From contig JAFMVE010000021.1 of the NCBI GenBank assembly GCA_025499705.1, forward strand, positions 1-64,000: a stretch of DNA of 64,000 bases, read 5' to 3'. Made by a program: the position numbers and the translations under genes. Position 1 is the first letter of the stretch. Every line of letters starts with the position of its first letter. The notes below the pieces were generated by a model, which saw nothing but the letters and a program-made list of their open reading frames with translations, did no database searches and was not told the DNA's origin. The stretch comes from Carboxylicivirga caseinilyticus. GTDB lineage: Bacteria; Bacteroidota; Bacteroidia; Bacteroidales; Marinilabiliaceae. This document shows, piece after piece, positions 9,233-19,197 of this stretch.

Positions 9233-11641
9233 CTAATTCAAACAGTTTATTTCAAGCACTTGTCCTTTCTCAAGACTTACCTGTATCAAACCATTTTCTT
9301 CTCTCACTTCCATTTTCTTTCCATCAACCATAGCTTTTATTTCTTTAACTGATTCTGGATTTAGTATTTTAAAATCACCCTCTTGTAAAGCAATCAATTT
9401 AGCTGTTTTCAACTTATTTTTCTCCCATTGGGCCGATACCAAACCATTACCTCTCACCTTAAGTCCATCAAATGATCCGGTGGTATAAGCATTGGGCAAG
9501 GAAGGTAAAAATTCAATATACCCTTTATGACTTTGCACTAACATTTCAGCAAGACCTGCAGAATAGCCAAAGTTTCCATCTATTTGAAAGGGAGGGTGCG
9601 AATCAAAAAGATTAGGATACATTGATCGTTGAAATAATAATTGTATATGCTTATGGGCTTCATCTCCATTCAACAAACGTGCATAAAGATTAATTAACCA
9701 TGCTCTGCTCCAACCAGTGCCGGCACCACCATTATCCAAACGACACTGCAGTGTTTTTTTAATACCTTCCATCAGCTCCGGATGGTTAATTTCGTTAACT
9801 GCAATACCAGGGTGAAAACCATACAAATGCGACATATGCCGATGTCCGGGTTCTACTTCTTTATACTCTCTGTCCCACTCCAAAATCCTGCCATCAGATC
9901 CAATTACAAAGCCCTGGCGCAAACGAGTCAGTTGCTCTTTTACTGTCTGAAGTAACTCATTATCTTCTTTTAAAATTTCGCAAGCTTCCACATACTCACC
10001 AAAAACCTCTGCTATCACCTGCTGATCCATCGCACTTCCTAAACAAGTAGCAACAGCCTTGCCATCTGTATTATAAAACTGATTCTCTGGTGAAGTTGAT
10101 GGAGCTGCTACCAAAGAACCATCACGTGGATCTTCTATTAACCAGTCGGAGTAAAATTGTGTAACCTCTTTGATTGCAGGATAGGCTCTGTTTCTCAGAA
10201 AATCGTCATCCTGGGTATACTCATAATGTTGCCAGTAATGCTGCATCAACCAGCCACCGGCACCAAATGAACCACCCCAATAAGCTGTTGGAGCCCGCAA
10301 CCAGGTTACAGCCCATAGATCGGTAGCGTGTGGAATAAAGGATCCACGACAACCAAAATTCACTTTAGCCGTTTCTTTTCCATTTTCAATCAGGCGATCT
10401 ACATAATCAAACAAGGGCATATTTAATTCATCCAGGTTGGTATTATTGGCCAACCAGTAATTCATCTGCAGGTTGATATTTAGATGATAATCGCCATTCC
10501 ATGGTGCAAAAATATGAGGGTTCCACAATCCTTGCAAATTAGCCGCTAACATTCCTTCTCGTGAACAGCCAATTAACAGATATCTGCCATAATTAAACAA
10601 CAACTCTTCCATTCCCAGATCTACTTCTCCCTCCTGAATTCTTTTTAATCTGACATCCGTAGCAAGAGTATCTAACCTGTTGTGATCAACCTGAAAATGA
10701 ACTCTCGAATAAAATTGCTGATGATCCGCAATATGTTCAGCTTCAATCTGAGCAAGATTTGTTGCTAAAACATTTTGAAGTTCTTTTTTATTTTGATCAA
10801 CAAAGTCTGTATGATAAAATGAACTGTTCGAAACGATATATAAAACAGCTTTCTTTACACCTTTTAGTTCCAGATAATCATCACCTGAAATAAGTAAACC
10901 ATTGTCAATTTTTGCTTTTAGTCGAGTTTGAAACTTAACTCCGTAAGTAATCGGATCAGGCTTAGAATCAAATGCTCCTCCATATTGGGTTACTTCACCA
11001 TCCATCAATAAATCACCCGATTCATGAACACTTACTTTAACTGTTGGATGACCTTCATCCTCAGGGCGCGAGAGCATTATTTTTCCATTTATACCATTTT
11101 CAGCTTCTGATGTCAGTTCCACTATAATAACTTCATGCGGATGGCTTGCAAACACTTTTTCTGTGAATAAATTACCATTTGTTTTATATATGGTAGTCGA
11201 AATGGCTTTTTCCAAATCAAGCTTACGTCGGTAATCGGTTATATTATCATGATTCAGCTCGATTAACAAATCACCTAATGTTTGGTGAGAACGACCTACA
11301 CTCTTATTGGAAAACTTCTCAATCAATAAAGCATCTGCCATATCATTTTTACCTTCAAAAAGATATTGCCTTATTTTCTTAAGATCTTCGGGCCTTCCTG
11401 CCGGATTATCCCATTCCATCTTGCCAGGCCACATAGAGTCATCATTCAACTGAATGTGCTCAGTATCTGTTTTCCCATAGATCATGGCGCCGATCCGACC
11501 ATTACCAATTGGCAGACTTTCTTCCCATTGCTGGGCTGGCTGAGCATACCACATAACATTTTCGTATGTTTTGGTGTCAGTTTGAATAGAACAAGAAGTC
11601 AGTAAAAAAACAACCAGATAAACCAGATTTTTGATTTTCAT
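9233..11641 (-). CDS. GH95 alpha-L-fucosidase/alpha-L-galactosidase lipoprotein
   Basis: An 802-residue glycoside hydrolase family 95 protein with a lipoprotein signal (LLTSC, lipidated Cys17), so probably anchored to a membrane and facing the periplasm or surface. The N-terminal beta-sandwich opens with the family signature ESLPIGNGRIGAMIYG. The (alpha/alpha)6 barrel carries the catalytic motifs: the two Asn residues in YHLNINLQMNYW, the Glu in STSPENQF, and the Asp in FQIDGNFGYSAG. GH95 enzymes invert alpha-1,2-L-fucose or, in a subset, alpha-L-galactose; the sequence alone does not separate these. It is the first gene of an operon with the GH2 gene, and the 296-bp region divergent to pepE must hold its promoter. 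Confidence 0.92.
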   Translation of the reverse strand: MKIKNLVYLVVFLLTSCSIQTDTKTYENVMWYAQPAQQWEESLPIGNGRIGAMIYGKTDTEHIQLNDDSMWPGKMEWDNPAGRPEDLKKIRQYLFEGKNDMADALLIEKFSNKSVGRSHQTLGDLLIELNHDNITDYRRKLDLEKAISTTIYKTNGNLFTEKVFASHPHEVIIVELTSEAENGINGKIMLSRPEDEGHPTVKVSVHESGDLLMDGEVTQYGGAFDSKPDPITYGVKFQTRLKAKIDNGLLISGDDYLELKGVKKAVLYIVSNSSFYHTDFVDQNKKELQNVLATNLAQIEAEHIADHQQFYSRVHFQVDHNRLDTLATDVRLKRIQEGEVDLGMEELLFNYGRYLLIGCSREGMLAANLQGLWNPHIFAPWNGDYHLNINLQMNYWLANNTNLDELNMPLFDYVDRLIENGKETAKVNFGCRGSFIPHATDLWAVTWLRAPTAYWGGSFGAGGWLMQHYWQHYEYTQDDDFLRNRAYPAIKEVTQFYSDWLIEDPRDGSLVAAPSTSPENQFYNTDGKAVATCLGSAMDQQVIAEVFGEYVEACEILKEDNELLQTVKEQLTRLRQGFVIGSDGRILEWDREYKEVEPGHRHMSHLYGFHPGIAVNEINHPELMEGIKKTLQCRLDNGGAGTGWSRAWLINLYARLLNGDEAHKHIQLLFQRSMYPNLFDSHPPFQIDGNFGYSAGLAEMLVQSHKGYIEFLPSLPNAYTTGSFDGLKVRGNGLVSAQWEKNKLKTAKLIALQEGDFKILNPESVKEIKAMVDGKKMEVREENGLIQVSLEKGQVLEINCLN

Positions 11642-11937
11642 AATAGCTGATATAAATATTATTCAAAATTATTTGCCAATACACATGCAAATAATGCAAA
11701 GATCAATTTATCGGAAAGAACGAATGTTCTTAATGTTGGTAAGTAAGTTTCAAACATAACAAAAATGAAGCACTATCAGAGTCATTACCACTATTATTGA
11801 CAATATTTAACATACATTGTTAACATATCTATCACATTAAACCATATACCTCCTTTGAGCTAACCAATGTATAACAACTTAAGCAATAACTCAACCAAAA
11901 ATTAGTATCTTACAATACACACTTTAAAATTAAATCA

Positions 11938-12648
11938 ATGAATCTGTTATTAATTAGTAATTCTACCATGGCAGGAGAGCCTTATCTGGATTACCCTAAA
12001 AACGATATTGCCAATTTTCTGGGCACCCCATCCACCAAATGTTTATTTATTCCTTACGCAGGTGTTACAGTGAGTTTTGATGAGTATGAATCAAAAGTAA
12101 AAAAGCGTTTTATTGAGGTTGGCCACGATATTGTTTCTATTCATCATTTTGATGATCCGATAAAGGCCGTGAAAGAAGCTGAAGCAATTGTTGTAGGAGG
12201 TGGAAATACCTGGCAGTTACTAAGAATGATACACGATCAGAATTTAACTGAGCCCATTCGGGAAAAAGTTTTAAACGGAACGAAATATATTGGCTGGAGT
12301 GCCGGATCCAACCTGGCTTGTCCTACCATTAAAACTACCAACGACATGCCTATTATAGACCCAAAAGGTTTTGGCGCTTTAAACCTGATTCCTTTTCAAA
12401 TAAACCCGCATTATCTGGATGCAAATCCTGAAGGCCATGGAGGTGAAACCCGTGAAGATCGAATTCTGGAGTTTGTGGAAGTAAATCAAAAAACAACAGT
12501 TGCCGGCTTGCGCGAAGGCTGTATGTTTATAGTGAACGATGGAAAATTATATTACAAAGGAATACACTCTTTGCGGATTTTTAAATATGGAATCAAGCCA
12601 TACGAAGTTGAGCAGACAGAAGACTTTAATTTCTTATTGAAAGAATAA
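11938..12648 (+). CDS. pepE: Alpha-aspartyl dipeptidase PepE (peptidase S51)
   Basis: A 236-residue dipeptidase E, which hydrolyses Asp-Xaa dipeptides in the cytoplasm. The nucleophile elbow GWSAGS has Ser121, with Asp136 in TTNDMP and His158 in NPHYL. These match the Ser120/Asp135/His157 triad of the Salmonella enzyme with a one-residue shift. The length matches the family (about 229-240). The start MNLLLISNST is the usual family N-terminus. It is divergent from the GH95 gene and convergent with xseB, sharing a bidirectional terminator with it. No aberrant features. Confidence 0.93.
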   Translation: MNLLLISNSTMAGEPYLDYPKNDIANFLGTPSTKCLFIPYAGVTVSFDEYESKVKKRFIEVGHDIVSIHHFDDPIKAVKEAEAIVVGGGNTWQLLRMIHDQNLTEPIREKVLNGTKYIGWSAGSNLACPTIKTTNDMPIIDPKGFGALNLIPFQINPHYLDANPEGHGGETREDRILEFVEVNQKTTVAGLREGCMFIVNDGKLYYKGIHSLRIFKYGIKPYEVEQTEDFNFLLKE

Positions 12649-12652
12649 CAAA

Positions 12653-12674
12653 AAAGAGGCTTTCGGGCCTCTTT
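12653..12674. terminator. Bidirectional terminator between pepE and xseB
   Basis: AAAGAGGC (12653-12660) pairs with GCCTCTTT (12667-12674) across a TTTCGG loop. It ends pepE on the plus strand. The minus-strand arm overlaps the xseB stop codon, so it can serve both convergent genes. Confidence 0.75.
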
Positions 12675-12879
12675 ATTCATCCATTTCTTTAAGAATTGCT
12701 TCAACTTCTTCTTCTGTTTTATGCAATTTATCTTTACAGGTTTTTATCAAAACACTAACTCTTTTTACTTTCTCTGATAAATCATCCACATCCAATTCCT
12801 CATTTTCAATCTGTTGAAGAATCTCTTCAATCTCTCCCATGGCCTCTGAATAGCTCATTTTCTTCTTGGTCATAATCAC
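12673..12879 (-). CDS. xseB: Exodeoxyribonuclease VII small subunit
   Basis: A 68-residue protein with the XseB signature MSYSEAMGEIEEILQQIEN followed by LDVDDLSEKVKRV and a long charged helix. It partners XseA to form exonuclease VII, which degrades single-stranded DNA. The length is normal for the family. It starts 3 bp after the stop of the histidine kinase gene (ATG at 12879, or ATG at 12873 giving MTKKKMSYSE). The kinase gene separates it from xseA at 15189, although in most genomes xseA and xseB are adjacent or overlapping. It is still on the same strand and probably in the same operon. Confidence 0.93.
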   Translation of the reverse strand: MIMTKKKMSYSEAMGEIEEILQQIENEELDVDDLSEKVKRVSVLIKTCKDKLHKTEEEVEAILKEMDE

Positions 12880-12882
12880 AAA

Positions 12883-15120
12883 TTATTCAACATTATTAAT
12901 GGGTAATGTAAAAGTAAAGGTACTGCCTTTTTCCAGTTCACTCTCAACCCAGATACTTCCTTTGTTTATTTCAACAAACTCTTTACACAACACCAACCCA
13001 ATACCAGTTCCTTTCTCATTAAAAGTTCCCTTAGTGGTAAAAGCAGTATCAACCTGAAAAAGTTTTTCTATGTTTTCCTGTCTGATTCCAACCCCTGAGT
13101 CAGAAACAGACACTTCAATCATATCGTTTTTCTTTTGAGCAATAACATAAATAACACTTCCTACACGCGAAAATTTAATGGCATTACTTATGAGGTTACG
13201 TAACACGGTACTAAACAAATTCAGATCGGCCCATGCAACAAGATCCTTTTCTACTTTCGGACTGATAACAATATCTTTTTCTTCAGCATTTAAACGAAGC
13301 AAAGAAACAATGTTATGAGTGTGTATTGATACATCAATCTGCATGGGTTTATATTCTGTTGTACCCAACTGTGTTCGTGACCATTGTAAAAGGTTTTCTA
13401 CAAGCCCCAATAATCGTTTGGTTGAATTATGTATTACCTGAGCATAATCAATGACTTCTTTTGTATTCTTGGTCTCAGCATGTAAACATAGCATCTCTGC
13501 AAATCCCATTAAGGAGCTGAACGGACTTTTTAAGTCATGCGCTATGATTGAAAAGAATTTATCTTTAGTAGCATTTAACTGAGCCAGTTCTTTGTTCTTT
13601 TCTTTCAGTTGGATAGATGTTTTTCTCTTTAATCGAAATAACAAAATAAGGAAGATTATAGAACCAAAAAGTGCCGCACTGATTATCAGATATAATGTGC
13701 GTGTTTCTTTCAACCTTTCCAGATCTTCTTCTTTAGATATGTTATCCTGCTCCAACTTTGAGATAGTTGCATCCTTTTCCAGCAAATTATAAACTGCTTC
13801 CATCCGGGCAGAATTGATTAACGCCTGTTCATCAGTGATGGAATCTTTCAAGGTAGAGTATAACTTTTGTGACTTCAGAGCCTCTTTAAAAATGCCTTCT
13901 TTCTCAAATAAACCGGATTGAGTACTGTAACAATCTGCTAATATTGTTTTCTCACCAATTTTTTTAGAGATAGTAATAGCCTTATTAAGATATTCATGAG
14001 CTTCAGAATAATGCTTTGAAGCAATAACTGTTTGAGCTAAATGCAAATAAGTTTCTGCCTCCAGAGATGCATCTTCATGAGTAACCATTATCTTCAAGGC
14101 TCTTTCGAAATAAGAAACAGCTTGTAAATAAGCCTTATTACTTTGATGCGCCCTTCCTATATTTACATATGCCACAGCAATTGACGAACTATCTTCATCC
14201 TTATTAACAAATTGAAGAGATGTTTCGTAACTATCAAGTGCAGCACCAATATTTCCTAATTGTAAATAAATCTCACCCAGATTGTTATGACAACTTCCAA
14301 TGCCCGAATTATCCTCCAGCATTACATATAGTTTCATAGCATCGTTGTAATATCGTAATGCCAATTGATACTGTTTCAATGCATAATGAAGATTACCCAT
14401 GTTATTCAGCAAGCTTGCCCTACTGGCATCATTGCCCGAAACCTGATTCAGTTCCAATGCTTTTTCCAAACAGCTTAAAGCTTCGGTATACTGTGCTAAC
14501 TGATTTAAAACAACACCTTTATTGGTTAGCCCTTTTAGAATCAACTCAGTATCATCACTTTTAACACCTAACTCATATGCCTGATTGAAATAATTGAGTG
14601 CCAATGCATAATTTCGTTGATACCAATACATGGCACCAATGCTGTTATAAGCATTACCCTGACTAATGTATTGTCCGGCTTTTGAATAATATTGAGATGC
14701 TGCCTGAAAATAACCTATGGCTTCACCGTAGGAATTATGATCAGAAGCCAACCAACCAATGTAATTATATAATCTTCCTAATTGACTATCTGTTTTTTCC
14801 TTTGAAGAGATGGCTTTCGCTTTGTTAAGATAGATACCGGCATTTTCACTATCCTGCAAATCATACAGTCTGATACCAGTCTCGAGGTAGAGATTAAACT
14901 TATCGATATTTGATAATTCTTTCTTTTCTGCATTTTCACAGGCCATCAATACATCTTTTGCATCCATGAGTTTGTTCATCTGATCTTTATAATCAAGCGA
15001 TGAACCTATCCCATCAACAGTATCTGGCTCCTGATGCATAGTCGAATCTTGTGCATTAAAAGTCAGAAATGACAGAAGAAAAAGAAACGTTACCAGGTAA
15101 CGTAATTGATTTGTAATCAT
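12883..15120 (-). CDS. Sensor histidine kinase with periplasmic TPR repeats
   Basis: A 745-residue membrane kinase. It has a signal peptide (residues 1-23), about eight tetratricopeptide repeats from about 90 to 440 (for example YNYIGWLASDHNSYGEAIGY and NNLGEIYLQLGNIGAALDSY), a short coiled coil near 450-475 and one membrane segment near 478-498. A HisKA domain follows with phospho-acceptor His528 in FFSIIAHDLKSPFSS. The HATPase domain has N box NLISNAIKFS, G1 box VSDSGVGI and G2 box GTGIGL. It lacks a receiver domain and no response regulator gene is nearby, so the partner is elsewhere. It lies 68 bp after xseA and 3 bp before xseB, an unusual position that ties it to a DNA-repair gene pair. 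Confidence 0.9.
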   Translation of the reverse strand: MITNQLRYLVTFLFLLSFLTFNAQDSTMHQEPDTVDGIGSSLDYKDQMNKLMDAKDVLMACENAEKKELSNIDKFNLYLETGIRLYDLQDSENAGIYLNKAKAISSKEKTDSQLGRLYNYIGWLASDHNSYGEAIGYFQAASQYYSKAGQYISQGNAYNSIGAMYWYQRNYALALNYFNQAYELGVKSDDTELILKGLTNKGVVLNQLAQYTEALSCLEKALELNQVSGNDASRASLLNNMGNLHYALKQYQLALRYYNDAMKLYVMLEDNSGIGSCHNNLGEIYLQLGNIGAALDSYETSLQFVNKDEDSSSIAVAYVNIGRAHQSNKAYLQAVSYFERALKIMVTHEDASLEAETYLHLAQTVIASKHYSEAHEYLNKAITISKKIGEKTILADCYSTQSGLFEKEGIFKEALKSQKLYSTLKDSITDEQALINSARMEAVYNLLEKDATISKLEQDNISKEEDLERLKETRTLYLIISAALFGSIIFLILLFRLKRKTSIQLKEKNKELAQLNATKDKFFSIIAHDLKSPFSSLMGFAEMLCLHAETKNTKEVIDYAQVIHNSTKRLLGLVENLLQWSRTQLGTTEYKPMQIDVSIHTHNIVSLLRLNAEEKDIVISPKVEKDLVAWADLNLFSTVLRNLISNAIKFSRVGSVIYVIAQKKNDMIEVSVSDSGVGIRQENIEKLFQVDTAFTTKGTFNEKGTGIGLVLCKEFVEINKGSIWVESELEKGSTFTFTLPINNVE

Positions 15121-15188
15121 TTGTCCGTTAAATACTCCCCGTTAAAAATCGATTTAAATTTATAAAAAGCCTTTAACAATCAAATGAT

Positions 15189-16565
15189 CTACTTGATTAT
15201 TTTTTCTACTTTACTAATAATTAAACCTTTTTGAAGTTTGGTATGTAGTACATCTCCCTCCTTAATTTGTTCGGTGGATTTAAGTGGAAGTTGTTCCTTG
15301 TATGTAATCGAATAACCCCTTTCAAGTACATTCTCAGGATCAGACAACTTGGTTGTTTTTTCAGCTAACAATAACTTTTGCGAGGCATTTTTAAGATATG
15401 CTGCCACTTCAATCTTCAACTGGGTATGATGAAACTGGCATTGTTTTAGTCCACTATTCACCTGCTTTTTAACCAGATAATGCAACGATTGTTTAACGTG
15501 TGTGAAATACAATTGCTGATTATCGAAATAAGACTTGACCACAAAATTCAATCGTTGAGCAGCTTCTAAAGGCTGCCTTCTTTTTTGAGTGATAACCTTA
15601 CTAACAATAGGTTGCAGAGTATTAACAGCAATATCAAGACGATGTTTCTGATTTTTTAACTGATCCGTCACCTCATCAATGAAATGCTCTTTGACATCGT
15701 CGAGATATGCATTAAAATCACTTATTCGATCCACTATAAATTCAGCAACAGCAGTTGGTGTTTTTAAGCGTGTATGAGCAACCATATCTGCAACTGATTC
15801 ATCCCGTTCGTGACCAATACCGGTTAGTACAGGCAATGGAAATTGAGCTATATTAAGTGCTAACCAGTATCCATCGAAACACATTAAATCGGCCGTTGAA
15901 CCTCCACCTCTAATAATGATCACAGCATCAAAAAAGTCCTCGTATGCATAAATCCTCTCCAGTGCAGAAATAATTGATTGTTCAGCCTCGTTCCCTTGCA
16001 TGGTTGCCTTAAAGAGTTTATGGTAAATCTTAAATGCGTAAGGGTTATTTTCCAACTGGTTAATAAAATCTTCATATCCGGCTGCTGTTGGAGATGAAAT
16101 AACGGCCAGCTTTTGAGGAACTGTAGCCAGTTCAACCTCTTTATTCATATCCATCACACCCTCCTCCTCCAGTTTCCGGATAACTTCCAGTCGTTTGCGG
16201 GCAATGTCCCCCAGGGTATAGGATGGATCAATATCTTTAATGTTTAAACTAAAACCATAAACTTCCTGGAATTCAACACTTGCTCTTATCAAAACTTTTA
16301 AGCCACTGGTAAGTTCCTGCTTAGTGGTTGTTTCAAAATAGGGTTTCAGCATCCGGTAGGTAAAAGCCCATATTGTAGCTCTGGCTTTAGCCTTAACAGT
16401 ATCTGTGGTCTCATCCTTCTCTATCAACTCAAGATAACAGTGTCCGCTTCTTACGGTTCTTATTTCACTTATCTCAGCGATCACCCATACAGTATCAGGA
16501 AAAGATACTTCTATTGCCTCTTTGATCTGACTGTTTAATTGAGATAATGAAATGTGTTCGGGCAT
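15189..16565 (-). CDS. xseA: Exodeoxyribonuclease VII large subunit
   Basis: A 458-residue catalytic subunit of exonuclease VII. The N-terminal OB fold (residues 1-105) opens with ISLSQLNSQIKEAIE and includes VWVIAEISEIR. The central catalytic domain has the motifs LAVISSPTAAGYEDF, IIIRGGGSTADLMCFD and LPVLTGIGHERDESVADMVAH. The C-terminal half is a long coiled coil of the family type and ends ERGYSITYKE. It starts 3 bp after the stop of the secreted subtilase gene, so it is co-transcribed with it, and is followed by the TPR kinase gene and then xseB. All conserved motifs are intact. Confidence 0.94.
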   Translation of the reverse strand: MPEHISLSQLNSQIKEAIEVSFPDTVWVIAEISEIRTVRSGHCYLELIEKDETTDTVKAKARATIWAFTYRMLKPYFETTTKQELTSGLKVLIRASVEFQEVYGFSLNIKDIDPSYTLGDIARKRLEVIRKLEEEGVMDMNKEVELATVPQKLAVISSPTAAGYEDFINQLENNPYAFKIYHKLFKATMQGNEAEQSIISALERIYAYEDFFDAVIIIRGGGSTADLMCFDGYWLALNIAQFPLPVLTGIGHERDESVADMVAHTRLKTPTAVAEFIVDRISDFNAYLDDVKEHFIDEVTDQLKNQKHRLDIAVNTLQPIVSKVITQKRRQPLEAAQRLNFVVKSYFDNQQLYFTHVKQSLHYLVKKQVNSGLKQCQFHHTQLKIEVAAYLKNASQKLLLAEKTTKLSDPENVLERGYSITYKEQLPLKSTEQIKEGDVLHTKLQKGLIISKVEKIIK

Positions 16566-16568
16566 AAC

Positions 16569-18191
16569 TTAATTCTTCAAGACCTTATAATACTTCTTCC
16601 CAAAATCCGATTCAATGATAAGTATATATATTCCTTTTGAGGTATTATAAAAGCCTTCCAACTTAATCATTTCGCCAACCTCGCTTTGCCCTGAAAAAAT
16701 AATATTACCTGCTATATCGTACAAACTAATGTTTACTTTATGAATGATGCTGCTGGTGAACGAAGGTTTTATCAACAGATAATTGCTAAACGGATTGGGG
16801 CTAACAATCCATTCAAGTTCTTCATTCAATTGACTATCAACATCGGTTTTCAATGCCAAATTAAAATCAGGTATTCCGTAACCAAAAGAATCGTCAGGGT
16901 TATTGTAATTTGAAGAACTACTCGTAATCAGATTTATAATATCCAATGAAGTATAATTAGGCAATGCCTGCCATAAACTCGCCACTAAACCTGCAACAAC
17001 CGGTGATGAGTATGACGTTCCGGCACCAAATTCAATACCACCACCCAAACTCTGAACAGCAGTATAATACCCCACAGCAGCAACCTCAGGTTTCACCCTT
17101 TGATCATAACTTGGGCCGTAAGACGAGAAATACGCTCTGGTACTATCAGGGCTCATGGCTGCCACCGATAAAATATTTTTAGCATCAGCAGGCACACCAA
17201 TATAATGCCAGTTATCATCTCCTTCATTACCAGCACTAACTACCACTACCATACCTTTCAACGCAGCAATTTCAGCTGCTTTCGATGCTCTTGAAGTTCC
17301 ATCCAGTGTTTGATAAGTATATGATGTAAAAGGTGAATCAAACTCATAATACCCCAGTGAACTATTGATAACATCAACCCCCACACTATCGGCAAATTCG
17401 GCAGCACAAACCCAGTAATCTGGCTCAACAGGTGTTTCAGTTGCAACATCTTCTGTTCTTAACAACCAATATGAAGCTTTTGGAGCTGTTCCCAAATATG
17501 TACCCGATATTTCGCCGCCCATAATCGAAAGAACCTTCATTCCATGGTAATGAGTACTAAAAAAATCGGAATGAGGATTTACAAAATCTTTATACCCAAT
17601 AATCTGTCCATTGTCCCACAAATGCTGCAAGCTTGGCATATTATCGGCTGCATTAAAACCCGCATCCAAAACAGCTATTTGAATTCCTTCTCCTTTATAA
17701 CCATTCTCATGAAGATAATGACCGTTTACAGTTTGTATCTGATCCCATGCATATCCATACTCCTCTTCTGATTTTGATTTATATACTCCTTGCCCCTCTT
17801 TAAACTTCACAACAGTACTAACATAGTTACTTCTTGTTGTCATCTCTACATATGATACAAAACAATAGTTGGATAAAGTATCCATCAATTCAATGTCGGA
17901 AGAAAACACAACCGCACCGTTCAACCATTTTGTGGTGTATCTCACATCAATTCCCAGAGATCGTAAACTATCGGTATATTTCTCAGATACCGGCAGGTCT
18001 TCTTCGGTAATTTCAATATTCTGTCTGAACCGCCTGTCAATTGCTCTTTGACTTAAAAATTCTGTCGGTCTGTCTATGCGAAAGGTTGAATTATTTTTAT
18101 CTGAGAATTGCACAAAATACCCATTACTTTGACCCAGCAAAGCATAAGTGGATAAAAACAGTAGGAGTAAAAGAGTATTTAGTTTAATCAT
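16569..18191 (-). CDS. Secreted subtilisin-like protease (S8) with type IX sorting domain
   Basis: A 540-residue protein: signal peptide (1-20), propeptide (about 21-150), S8 catalytic domain (about 155-455) and a C-terminal type IX secretion domain (about 460-540). The catalytic triad is Asp176 in IAVLDAGFNA, His216 in HYHGMKV and Ser393 in GTSYSSPVVAG, with oxyanion Asn322 in SAGNEGD. The C-terminal domain has the sorting pattern WIVSPNPFSNYLLIKP, then SLYDIAGNIIFSG and YYKVLKN. The product should be exported through the type IX system and attached to or released from the cell surface. The gene lies between a ywqK-like gene (6 bp upstream) and xseA (3 bp downstream). Confidence 0.92.
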   Translation of the reverse strand: MIKLNTLLLLLFLSTYALLGQSNGYFVQFSDKNNSTFRIDRPTEFLSQRAIDRRFRQNIEITEEDLPVSEKYTDSLRSLGIDVRYTTKWLNGAVVFSSDIELMDTLSNYCFVSYVEMTTRSNYVSTVVKFKEGQGVYKSKSEEEYGYAWDQIQTVNGHYLHENGYKGEGIQIAVLDAGFNAADNMPSLQHLWDNGQIIGYKDFVNPHSDFFSTHYHGMKVLSIMGGEISGTYLGTAPKASYWLLRTEDVATETPVEPDYWVCAAEFADSVGVDVINSSLGYYEFDSPFTSYTYQTLDGTSRASKAAEIAALKGMVVVVSAGNEGDDNWHYIGVPADAKNILSVAAMSPDSTRAYFSSYGPSYDQRVKPEVAAVGYYTAVQSLGGGIEFGAGTSYSSPVVAGLVASLWQALPNYTSLDIINLITSSSSNYNNPDDSFGYGIPDFNLALKTDVDSQLNEELEWIVSPNPFSNYLLIKPSFTSSIIHKVNISLYDIAGNIIFSGQSEVGEMIKLEGFYNTSKGIYILIIESDFGKKYYKVLKN

Positions 18192-18197
18192 GCAATT

Positions 18198-19058
18198 TTA
18201 TCTATAATATCCTTCCGGATTATTTTGCATCTTTTCCGGATCTTTAATCTTTCCTTTATTTTTTTCAAAATCAGCCTGCTCTGCAGCTCTTATTGCATCC
18301 AGAACTTCCGGATTTAATAAAGTTCCTTTGCTGTATTTCAGCTCATAATTAACTTTTCCATCCTGATGAAAAAAAGTCCACTTGCCATCTTCTAAATTAT
18401 TTTTATAATTGGCTTCAATCTCAAGCTGACCACTTTCGTAATAATACAAATAACTCCCTTCGAGTTTATCATTAACATAATTTGCCTTCAACATTGGAGC
18501 CCCACTTTTGAAAAACTTAAGCCAGGGTCCATGTTTCATCCCATTAACAGAAGTATATGATTCAGCAATCTGACCACCTGGATAATATATAATTGTTTCT
18601 CCATGCGGTTTGTTGTTTTTATACTCTTCAGTAGAAGCAATCACATCTTTGGATGAATAAAAGATCCATTTACCATCCTTATTCTTTCCTACAAAATTAC
18701 CTGATGACGTTAGCTCCTCTGCTTCATTAAACATTTCTGCTTTACCATTCAAGCCTGACTCATCGTAAATAATTCGCAGACTCATTTTTCCATTAGGGTA
18801 ATACCGTATATACTCACCTACCGGTTTATCATCCTTAAAGATTGCCTTATACAAAGGAGCGCCATTTGTATAACGCTTTTCCCATGGCCCCTGTTTCAAC
18901 CCTTTGGCATCTGTTTGATTGTAGTTATCCGGAACAGGCACAACCTCCTTTTTCTTTGCGGGAATTTTATTACCAAAAACATCTGTAACCTGAGCATTCA
19001 TATTTAATGCACAAAATATAATTACCAATGCTGATAAAAAGCGTTGTGAGTTTTTCAT
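18198..19058 (-). CDS. Secreted MORN-repeat (YwqK-family) protein
   Basis: A 286-residue protein with a signal peptide (residues 1-22, ending MNAQV). It is followed by about eight MORN-like repeats of the form G-x-W-x-x-(Y/F)-x-x-(D/N)-G with Y-x-N-G-Q/K, for example QGPWEKRYTNGAPLYKA, DGKWIFYSSK, HGPWLKFFKSGAP and DGKWTFFHQDGK. Proteins of this type are often labelled 'YwqK family antitoxin' from a distant B. subtilis homologue. Here there is a signal peptide and no toxin gene beside it, so that label should not be read as function. It is the first gene of the run that continues with the secreted subtilase and xseA (6-bp and 3-bp gaps). Confidence 0.85.
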   Translation of the reverse strand: MKNSQRFLSALVIIFCALNMNAQVTDVFGNKIPAKKKEVVPVPDNYNQTDAKGLKQGPWEKRYTNGAPLYKAIFKDDKPVGEYIRYYPNGKMSLRIIYDESGLNGKAEMFNEAEELTSSGNFVGKNKDGKWIFYSSKDVIASTEEYKNNKPHGETIIYYPGGQIAESYTSVNGMKHGPWLKFFKSGAPMLKANYVNDKLEGSYLYYYESGQLEIEANYKNNLEDGKWTFFHQDGKVNYELKYSKGTLLNPEVLDAIRAAEQADFEKNKGKIKDPEKMQNNPEGYYR

Positions 19059-19142
19059 TGCCTATTCTTTTTTAATGAATGATATTCATCATCCAAATCT
19101 AATAAATGATACTTAAGTGGGTAAAAACAGTTTCAAAAATAT

Positions 19143-19173
19143 AAAAAAAAGTCCTCAGTAATGAGGACTTTTT
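19143..19173 (-). terminator. Rho-independent terminator after dnaK
   Basis: GTCCTCA (19151-19157) and TGAGGAC (19162-19168) form a 7-bp stem, extended by A-T pairs, with a GTAA loop. On the minus strand it is followed by eight T. It lies 25 bp past the dnaK stop. Confidence 0.85.
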
Positions 19174-19197
19174 CAATGAGTCATTATTTACGGAAAA

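Noticed and set aside
18198..19058. Toxin-antitoxin module suggested by the 'YwqK antitoxin' label
   Set aside because: The protein has a signal peptide and MORN repeats and no toxin gene is adjacent; the neighbours are a secreted protease and xseA.
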